Part shown: one piece after another, positions 1 through 7,200 of the stretch | Layout of the letters: each line of letters opens with the position of its first letter | Position numbering within the stretch: the stretch's first letter is position 1 | Assembly (NCBI GenBank): GCA_964435635.1 | Contig: CAYSZU010000023.1 | Coordinates: 1-11,857, forward strand | Reading direction: 5' to 3' | DNA length: 11,857 bases | Source: DAOOOU01 sp964435635 | GTDB taxonomy: Bacteria; Bacillota_I; Bacilli_A; RF39; UBA660 | The notes under the pieces: model-generated | The model's input: only the letters and a program-made list of their open reading frames with translations | Told to the model about the DNA's origin: nothing | Database searches by the model: none | Position numbers and translations under genes: made by a program

Positions 1-1066
1 ACTGATTTAGATAGCATTAGAACAGCTCGGGAAGGTCTTGAAGCAAATGGGCTTATTGAAAGCTTTTGTTCGAGAAGGAGATAGTAATAGTTATCTTTAT
101 GAGTTATATTCACCACTTAGTGCTGTTGAATTTTTTAATCATCCAATTTTTAATATTGTTTTATATAATAATATTGGCAAAAGTGAGTACGATAATATTG
201 TTGCTAATTATCAAACAGTCACAATTGATAAAAAGGATTATTGTGAAATAACTAAAAGCTTAAATAAGACTTTTAAACCAAGCAATAATATTGTAGTTAA
301 TAATATTAAAGAGAAGGAAGTATTAGGTGTTAGTGCTGAAGAAACAATTGATTTTGATTTAATAATGGCATCTTTACCTGCTAGTATGGTAAATGAAAAA
401 ACTTTTAATAAAAAGACTAAAGAATTAATTAACAATTTAAGTTATATTTATAATTTAGATAATTTACAATTGATTGAACTAATTAGAAATGTTATTACCG
501 AAAAAAGCACAATTCATAAAGAAGAGTTACGTAAAAGAGCGCGTCGTTTATACCAATTTAATAATGATGGTCAGTTGCCAACTTTAATGTATCGTAAGCA
601 ACCAGAGTATTTAAAAAGTCCAATTGGTGATACTTCGAACAAAGCAAAAATAGTTTATGTTTTTGAAAACACTAGTCCATATGATTTTCTTCGCAGTAAA
701 AATAAAGGTTCAAAACCAACGGCACGTGACTTAAAAGTTTTAGAAAATCTTTTAGTTGATTTAAACTTAAAACCAGCCGTAGTTAATGTTTTAATTGATT
801 ATGTTTTAAAAAAGAATAATAATAAACTAAATCAAGCTTTTATTGAAACAATTGCTGGGCAGTGGAAAAGATTAGGTCTTGAAACAGCTCTAGAGGCAAT
901 GAATACAGCAGCTTTAGAAAGTAAAAAATATACTAAAAAGATTGATACACCTGCTAAATCCCAGACTAATAAAGATCCGGTTTGGTTTAATAAAACAATT
1001 GAAAAAGAAACAATTACGGACGAAGAGTCGCGCGAATTAGAAGAACTATTGAAAGAATTTAGGTGA
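1..1066 (+). CDS. dnaB: Replication initiation / membrane attachment protein DnaB (Bacillus type), 5'-partial and frameshifted
   Basis: This is the Bacillus-type DnaB helicase-loading protein, a DnaD/DnaB family member that works with DnaD and DnaI to load the replicative helicase at oriC; it is not the helicase itself. The gene enters from upstream. Positions 1-66 in frame 1 encode the end of the N-terminal winged-helix region (AREGLEANGLIESF), but that frame stops at TAG 82-84. The continuation (VREGDSNSYLYEL, then PLSAVEFFNHPI) is in frame 2, as if one T in the TTTT run at 64-67 were extra. Counting residues from the TTG at 38, the C-terminal DnaB_2/DnaD-like domain covers about 195-300 and carries the F268-x3-I272-x3-W276 signature (DnaD has YxxxIxxxW). 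The TTG at 38 is unlikely to be a real start because homology continues upstream of it. The stop TGA is 4 bases before dnaI, so the two are probably cotranscribed. Family assignment is secure; whether the frameshift is biological or a sequencing error is open. Confidence 0.88.
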
Positions 1067-1070
1067 GTTA

Positions 1071-1958
1071 ATGATTGAAGCAAAGAATAAAATTTCTTAT
1101 AACAAAAGAATTGAAGAAAGTTTAAAACGAGATTTTGCAACGGCGAATACCGATAGTAATTTTAAACGTTTAATTAAAACAGTTGACGTACCTGATAAAG
1201 TAGCAATGAAATATACTTCGCAACTCGAAGATACGGTTGGCGAATTAAAAAATTGCTCGAAATGTGATAATCTTTTGAGTTGTCAAAATAAAATTGAAGG
1301 TCATGTTTTTTATCCTCATTTAAAAAACGATAAGTTAGTATTTACTTATGTTCCTTGTAAATATCAATTAGCCGCGACCAAAAAAGCGGCTAAAAGTGGC
1401 GTTAATTATCTCACAACGGCTAATATGGCTGAGATTGATATTACTGATAAAAAACGGATTAAAGTAATAAAGTGGTTAAAAACCTTTTATGATCAATTTG
1501 GTACAAGTCAAAATAATAAAGGTTTATATTTACATGGTAATTTTGGTTGTGGTAAAACTTATTTAATTGCGGCTTTATTTAATGAGCTAGTTAAAAAAAG
1601 AATTACGACAGAGATTATTTATTTTCCTGAATTATTAAGAGAAATAAAAGGTGATTTTGATTCTTATGCTGATAAAATAGATTATTTACAAGCCGTTGAT
1701 CTCTTATTAATTGATGATCTTGGGGCGGAGAAAGTAACAGAGTGGGGACGTGATGAAATCCTTGGCACCATTCTTCAGTCGCGAATGAACAATAATAAAA
1801 CGACTTTCTTTACATCTAATTTAACAATCGATGATTTAGAGGAACACTTAGTAATTAATAATAGTAGTGAAGATAAAGTTAAAGCTCGTCGGATAATCGA
1901 ACGAATTAAACAATTAACCGTTGATTTAGAAATGATTAGTGAGAATCGTCGAAAATAG
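1071..1958 (+). CDS. dnaI: Helicase loader DnaI (AAA+ ATPase)
   Basis: DnaI is the AAA+ ATPase that loads the replicative helicase onto DNA during replication initiation. The 295-residue product has the family's two-part layout. An N-terminal helicase-binding region contains a zinc-site pattern of C62, C65, C71 and H78, similar to the Cys3His zinc site known in Bacillus DnaI. A C-terminal AAA+ domain has Walker A GNFGCGKT (156-163), Walker B LLLIDD (211-216), a sensor-1-like TSN (248-250) and candidate arginine fingers around R273/R274 and R278. Length is close to the roughly 310 residues of Bacillus DnaI. ATG 1071 follows an AGGTGA ribosome binding site (1061-1066) that overlaps the dnaB stop codon, which suggests translational coupling. 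A terminator hairpin spans the stop codon. The order dnaB-dnaI with thrS just downstream matches Bacillus synteny and supports the call. Confidence 0.96.
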   Translation: MIEAKNKISYNKRIEESLKRDFATANTDSNFKRLIKTVDVPDKVAMKYTSQLEDTVGELKNCSKCDNLLSCQNKIEGHVFYPHLKNDKLVFTYVPCKYQLAATKKAAKSGVNYLTTANMAEIDITDKKRIKVIKWLKTFYDQFGTSQNNKGLYLHGNFGCGKTYLIAALFNELVKKRITTEIIYFPELLREIKGDFDSYADKIDYLQAVDLLLIDDLGAEKVTEWGRDEILGTILQSRMNNNKTTFFTSNLTIDDLEEHLVINNSSEDKVKARRIIERIKQLTVDLEMISENRRK

Positions 1959-1981
1959 TTATTATACTATTTTCTTTTTTT
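1951..1981 (+). terminator. Intrinsic terminator of the dnaB-dnaI operon
   Basis: GAAAATAGT (1951-1959) pairs perfectly with ACTATTTTC (1966-1974) over a 6-base loop and is followed directly by seven T residues (1975-1981). The stem starts inside the last codons of dnaI and includes its stop codon, so the transcription unit ends with almost no 3' untranslated region. The stem is AT-rich, as expected for this genome. Confidence 0.85.
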
Positions 1982-2013
1982 ATCAAAAGGTGAAGATAGT
2001 CTTTTCATTAGAC

Positions 2014-2042
2014 TTGCTAAAATGCTTTAATAGTTGTATAAT
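2014..2042 (+). promoter_or_regulatory. Sigma-A-type promoter of the thrS transcription unit
   Basis: The -35 element TTGCTA (2014-2019) and a perfect -10 TATAAT (2037-2042) are separated by 17 bases. Transcription would begin near 2048-2050, just before the first helix of the T-box leader, which is the expected arrangement. It lies downstream of the dnaI terminator, so the threonine unit is transcribed independently. Confidence 0.85.
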
Positions 2043-2050
2043 ATACTTAA

Positions 2051-2247
2051 TTCTTTGAAGAAGGACATGGTTATAATCGATAATTTCATAGCGAGTTAAT
2101 GGTTGGTGGAAATTAACACTTTATGATTATTAATTACTCCCTTCTGAGTGGGTTAATAAACCCCGGTGTGAGCCGTTATCTGAATTAAGTTTAACAAGGA
2201 TGGTACCGCATACTTTGCTCCTGCACAGATGGGGTTTTTTGTTTTTT
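2051..2247 (+). promoter_or_regulatory. Threonine T-box riboswitch (tRNA-Thr sensing leader)
   Basis: The leader carries a T-box sequence, AACAAGGATGGTACCGC (2193-2209), the element that pairs with the uncharged tRNA acceptor end. Stem I can be drawn from AGAAGG (2059-2064) with CCTTCT (2140-2145), ATAATC plus ATAA (2073-2078, 2080-2083) with TTATGATTAT (2121-2130), and a distal stem GTTAAT (2095-2100) with ATTAAC (2112-2117). The internal loop left on the 3' side contains ACT (2136-2138), a threonine codon, as candidate specifier. A further hairpin is GGGTT (2150-2154) with AACCC (2159-2163). Uncharged tRNA-Thr would stabilise the antiterminator and turn on thrS. The T-box identity is secure; the specifier is inferred from my hand fold and from the gene downstream, and it is followed by C rather than the usual purine. 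Confidence 0.9.
2205..2247 (+). terminator. T-box-controlled transcription terminator
   Basis: ACCGCAT (2205-2211) can pair with ATGGGGT (2229-2235) with a single G-G mismatch, and an inner TGC/GCA hairpin fills the loop. T runs follow at 2235-2240 and 2242-2247. The 5' arm uses the ACCGC end of the T-box sequence, so it is mutually exclusive with the antiterminator, as the mechanism requires. Confidence 0.75.
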
Positions 2248-2259
2248 AGAGGTGAAAAT

Positions 2260-2460
2260 ATGGATGAAACACAAGAAATATTAAAAAAAGAATTATTTCA
2301 AATAATTTATGAAATAACTGTTTTAGGTAAGACGCTTGAAAGTCCAGCTGGGATTAAAAGGTTAAGCGAATTAACTAAAAGAAAAACGGCAATTAAAAAA
2401 GAAATGGCAAACAAAAAATTAGAAGCCAGGAAAGGAAAAGAAGATCATGGAAAGCATTAA
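2260..2460 (+). CDS. Small charged helical protein, unknown, cotranscribed with thrS
   Basis: I do not recognise this 66-residue gene. ATG 2260 is preceded by AGAGGTG (2248-2254) at a good distance. An in-frame ATG further upstream (from 2200) would lie inside the T-box terminator and is not credible. The product is rich in Lys and Glu, almost certainly two helices around a central SPAG turn (roughly residues 28-31), with no signal peptide or membrane segment and a very basic, charged C-terminus. The helix-turn-helix outline and the segment KELF...ESPAGIKRL faintly resemble ribosomal protein L29, but the L29 signature is not satisfied. The last 14 bases overlap the start of thrS, so translation of the two is probably coupled, and threonine starvation would induce both through the T-box. 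It is not a detached TGS domain, because the beta-grasp pattern is absent. Confidence 0.7.
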   Translation: MDETQEILKKELFQIIYEITVLGKTLESPAGIKRLSELTKRKTAIKKEMANKKLEARKGKEDHGKH

Positions 2461-4199
2461 AGAAAACGCTCAATTAAATATTCTAAATCATAGTTGTGCC
2501 CACTTATTAGCTCAAGCGGTTAAAAATTTATATCCGCATGCCTTATTTTGGGTTGGTCCAGTGATTGACGAAGGTTTTTATTATGATATTGACCTTGGCT
2601 CAACAGTTATTAAAGAAGAAGATCTAGGGCAAATCGAAAAAGAAATGAAAAAAATTAGTAAAGATGGCAAAAGAATTTATCGAGAAGAATTAAGTCGAGC
2701 AGAAGCTTTGGTTAAATTCAAAGACGATCCTTACAAATTAGATTTAATTAGTAATATGTTAGATAGTGAGATTATTTCTTGTTATACCCAAGGTGATTTC
2801 ACCGATCTTTGTCGTGGTCCACATGTTGAGACCGTTAAAGAATTAAAATATTTTAAACTAGTTAAGTTTAGTGGTGCTTACTGGAAGGGCGATGCCCAAA
2901 ATAAAATGCTGCAAAGAATATATGGAATTTGTTTTACTAACGAAGAAGATTTAAACAAACATCTTCTAATGCTTGAAGAAGCGAAAAAAAGAGATCATAA
3001 AAAGTTAGGTAAAGAATTAGAATTATTTATGTTTAGTGAATATGGACCAGGATTCCCTTTTTGGTTACCTAATGGAATGACATTAAGAAAAATACTTGAA
3101 GATTTTTGGTATAAAGAGCATACAAAAGAAGGCTATAAGTTTATAAATACCCCAATTATGTTAAATAAAGAATTGTGGGAAATAAGCGGGCACTGGATTA
3201 ATTACAAAGAAAATATGTACACTTCAAAAATAGAAGATAAAGAGTTTGCGATTAAACCGATGAGTTGTCCGGGAGCGTTGCTTGCATATAAAAACACGAT
3301 GCATTCATATAAGGAATTACCAATAAGATTAGGGGAATTGGGATTGGTCCATAGACATGAAGCTAGCGGAGCGTTAAATGGGTTGTTTAGAGTAAGAATG
3401 TTTACGCAAGATGATGCTCATATATTTATGAAAGAAGGACAAATTGAAGGTGAAGTAATAAGACTTATTAACTTCTTTAATAGAGTCTATAAAGTATTTA
3501 ATTTAGAATATAAAGTTGAATTATCAACTAGACCTGAGGATAAATATATTGGGTCAATTGATATTTGGAATAAAGCTGAAGAGGCGTTAGCTAAAGCTTG
3601 TGATAAAGTAGGAATAGAATATAAAGTTAACCCAGGAGACGGTGCTTTCTATGGACCGAAGCTAGATTTCCATATTAAAGATTCAATAGGTAGAACGTGG
3701 CAATGTGGTACAATTCAATTAGATATGAATTTACCTGAGAGATTTGATATAACATATATTGATGATGCCGGCGAAAAGAAAAGACCAGTTATGATTCATC
3801 ATGTTGTACTTGGATCAATTGAAAGGTTTATTGGTATTTTAATTGAACATTATGCGGGGGCTTTTCCCCTTTGGCTAGCGCCAGTTCAAATTAATATCAT
3901 CCCAGTAAATAATGAATTTCACTTAGCTTATGCAACGGAAATTAAAAACTTATTGGCGGCGAATAATTATCGTGTTGAATTAGATCAACGGGAGGAAAAA
4001 CTTAGTTATAAAATGAGAGAAAGTCAAGTTAAAAAGATTCCTCAGACAATAATTATTGGTGATAAAGAAGTCCAAGAACGTCAAATTAGTTATCGGGAAT
4101 ATAACCAGGAAGAAACTATTNNNNNNNNNNATTACAATTGCCATTGATGAATATCTTAAGATTATTAAAGAAGAAGTTAGCAAGCAAAAGAGCTGCTAA
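2447..4199 (+). CDS. thrS: Threonine--tRNA ligase lacking the TGS domain, interrupted by an assembly gap
   Basis: ThrS charges tRNA-Thr with threonine in the cytoplasm. The editing (SAD) domain has H15-x3-H19 and C122/H126, and the class II core has the zinc ligands C274, H325 and H451, motif 2 R303 and motif 3 R460. Each core residue sits 60 positions before its E. coli counterpart, so the missing piece is exactly the N-terminal TGS domain. An in-frame TAG at 2420-2422 rules out an upstream start; AGGAAAGGA (2428-2436) is the likely ribosome binding site. The anticodon-binding domain follows from about residue 470. Ten N bases (4121-4130) interrupt codon 559. The sequence after the gap reads ITIAIDEYL to TAA 4197-4199, a normal ThrS C-terminus, but only if the true gap length is a multiple of three. 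Codon use in the catalytic core (about 3040-3860) differs from both flanks. Confidence 0.95.
4121..4130. other. Assembly gap (10 N)
   Basis: Ten unresolved bases lie inside thrS. Taken literally, they shift the frame and truncate the protein. The flanks end in ATT and restart with ATT, so a 3-base overlap with no missing sequence would give EETITIAIDEYL, a natural ThrS ending. The gap is therefore probably a scaffolding placeholder, not a measured length. Confidence 0.97.
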
Positions 4200-4207
4200 T
4201 TTTTTTT
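4175..4207 (+). terminator. Intrinsic terminator after thrS
   Basis: AGTTAGCA (4175-4182) pairs with TGCTAATT (4194-4201, one G-T wobble), and an eight-T run occupies 4200-4207. The stem includes the thrS stop codon. It separates the threonine unit from the secretion operon, whose -35 element starts two bases after the T run. Confidence 0.7.
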
Positions 4208-4208
4208 A

Positions 4209-4237
4209 TTGTAATAAGCCTAAAAATAAGATATAAT
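4209..4237 (+). promoter_or_regulatory. Promoter of the type VII secretion operon
   Basis: The -35 element TTGTAA (4209-4214) and a perfect -10 TATAAT (4232-4237) are spaced by 17 bases. The predicted start near 4243-4245 leaves a leader of about 20 bases before essC, which contains the ribosome binding site AGGGGTG (4252-4258). No operator repeat is evident. This is the only convincing promoter I see for the whole downstream gene set. Confidence 0.82.
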
Positions 4238-4263
4238 TTTAATAAGAATATAGGGGTGCAGTT

Positions 4264-7200
4264 ATGAAGATAACACTCATTGATTATAAAAACTTAGTTA
4301 ATCTTGTTTTGCCAACAAATATCTTTGGTGATTATTGGTTAGCTGATGCTGATAAAAATAATTTAATCTGTATTGAAGCTTTTGAAAACAGTTGGGTTTT
4401 AAAGAGTAATTCTGAAGTTAAGATTATTAGTAATAATAATATTGTGCCTTCAATTAAACTTGAAACTGATAGTTTTTATTATCTTAAAAATATTACAACT
4501 AATGAAATTTGGACAATTTATTGTTCGGCTTTTTATGATGCTAGTATGCATCAGCTTATCTTTAAAAAGGAAGCTAGAACAAGTATTTTTATTGGTAATA
4601 ATACTGTTAGCCCAGTAAGTAATTCAGTTAATAACTGGCTATCTTATGACCACCCAGCATTTGCTTACAATCAATTAGAAATTGTATTTATGGATAACAG
4701 CGTCTATGTTAAAAACTTAAATGAAAAGATTCCCTTATATGTTAATAATAACCGGGTGATTAATGCTAAATTAACTAATGGTGATAATATTTTTATTTTA
4801 GGTCTTCGTTTATCAATCATTAACGATATTCTTTTATTTAATAATCCTGGCCAATTAGTTAAATATGATCCAAGTAAATTTATTGTGCGCAATTTACCTA
4901 AACTTGATTATTCAGCAATTGATGAAACCGTTGACAATTATGTTGAAGTGTTTGCTAAAAAAGATTATTTTTTAAGACCACCGCGATTTAATGAAAGAGT
5001 CGAGCCAAAAGAAGTAACGATTGAAGCCCCGCCAGCTAGTGAAAATGGCGAATCAATGCCCGTCTTTTTAACTTTAGGACCAATGTTAATCATGGGGATG
5101 GCGGCTTGTGTTAGGGGAGCAGTTGCTTTAATTGAAATTGGTAATGGGACAACGACCTTTGGTAAATCATATCCCGCTATTTTAACTGCTGGGACAATGA
5201 TTTTAGCAATGATTGTTTTTCCTTCGCTTGTTAAACGCTACGAAGCTCGTCGTAAAGCGAAAAGAGAAAAGAAACGACAAGAAAAATATCGTGAATATAT
5301 TGATAATAAAAGAAAAGCTATTTTTACTGAAATGAAGAAGCAAAAACAAATTTTAATCGATAATAATATTCCGTTAAAAGATGTGGCTGATATTATTGCA
5401 TATCGTAAAAGAAACCTTTGGGAAAGAAAAGAAACGGATGATGATTTTCTAGAATTAAGACTAGGAATCGGAACAATTCCTCCTTTCATTAAAATTCGTT
5501 TTCCGGAAGAGGGCTTTAGTTTAGAAACTGATGAATTAAAAGAATATGCTCAGACCTTGGTTGAGGAAGTTAGAACAATTGATCAAGTTCCAGTTACTTT
5601 TTCGTTTACTAAAAAGTTTATTAGTGCTATTATTGGTCAAAGTTTATTAGTCGAAAAATTTATGGATGGCTTATTACTGCAGATGGTTGCTCGGCATGCG
5701 TATGATAACTTAAAGATAGTTATCTTTACTAACGATAGCTCGGCTAATGATTGGAATGAAATTAAAAACACTGCTTATTGTTGGGATAATGAAAAAACAA
5801 TTCGTTTTTATGGTACTGAAACTAATGAGATTAATCAAATATCTAACTATCTAGAGGAAATATTAACAATCAGAAGAATTGAAGCAAGTAGTAATAACTC
5901 TAATGATAAAACACCACGTAATTATTACGAGAACTACGTCATTATTACTGATGATGTCGACTTAATAAGAGGCGTTGGTATTATTTCTGATATTTTAAAG
6001 TTAGATCGTTATATGGGCTTTAGTGTAATTATTAATACTAACAAACTAAACTCTTTACCGAGTGAATGCTCAGCTTTTATTAGTATTGATAAAAACTCAG
6101 GAGGAATTTTTGAAAATGAATTAGTATCTAATAAAAAAGTTTCATTTGTTCCTGATTATCCGACTTTTGATTTGAATAATTATTTTTATGCCGTTGCTAA
6201 TATTCCGATTGATATTGCCCATGGTAATTTTGTTTTACCAAAAGCATATACATTCTTAGAAATGTACGGGGTTAGTAATATTAAGCAATTAAACTCATTT
6301 AATCGTTGGAAAAGTAATAATCCAACAACTTCTTTGCAAGCACCAGTTGGAATTAATGAAAGTGGCGAATTGTTCAAACTTGATTTGCATGAAAAAGCCC
6401 ATGGTCCACATGGTTTAATTGCCGGAATGACCGGCTCTGGTAAAAGTGAATTTATTATTACTTATATTTTATCAATGGCCGTTAATTATCATCCGAATGA
6501 TGTTAGCTTTGTTATTATCGACTATAAGGGTGGTGGGTTAGCCGGGGCCTTAGAAAATAAAGAAACAGGGGTTAAACTACCACACTTAGCTGGAACAATT
6601 ACTAACTTAGATATTAATGAGATTAATCGCAGTTTATCTTCATTACAAAGCGAACTAAAAAGAAGACAGACAGCTTTTAATAAAGCTCGGGATATTTTAT
6701 CGGAAAGTACAGTTGATATCTATAAGTACCAAAAATTATATCGCGAAGGCAAGGTTAAAGAACCAATTTCTCATCTATTTATCATTAGTGATGAATTTGC
6801 TGAGTTAAAAGCGCAACAACCCGATTTTATGAGTCAATTAATTAGTACGGCTAGAATTGGGCGTGGCTTAGGTGTTCACTTAATCTTATCAACCCAAAAA
6901 CCTTCGGGAGTAGTTGATGATCAAATTTGGAGTAATAGTAAATTTCGCGTTTGTTTGAAAGTTCAAGATAAGAAAGATAGTATGGATTTAATTCGTTCTC
7001 CTGATGCCGCATTACTAAAAGAAGCCGGTCGTTTCTATTTACAAGTTGGTTATAATGAGTATTTTGCTTTAGGTCAATCAGCATGGTGTGGTGCACCATA
7101 CTATGAGACTGACAAGCGAAAGAAAAAAATTGATACGGCTCTTAACTTTATAGATAATATTGGTTTTACAATAAAAAGTATTGAAAACGAAAAAAACAAA

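Noticed and set aside
1064..1066. TGA read as tryptophan (mycoplasma code)
   Set aside because: All tryptophans in conserved motifs use TGG, no conserved frame contains an internal TGA, and this TGA ends dnaB just before the dnaI start.
832..1140. Minus-strand frame across the dnaB-dnaI junction
   Set aside because: It is opposite two conserved genes, with no promoter or ribosome binding site.
2200..2259. N-terminal extension of the 66-residue protein starting at ATG 2200
   Set aside because: It would translate the T-box and terminator sequence. A good ribosome binding site and ATG at 2260 lie just downstream in the same frame.
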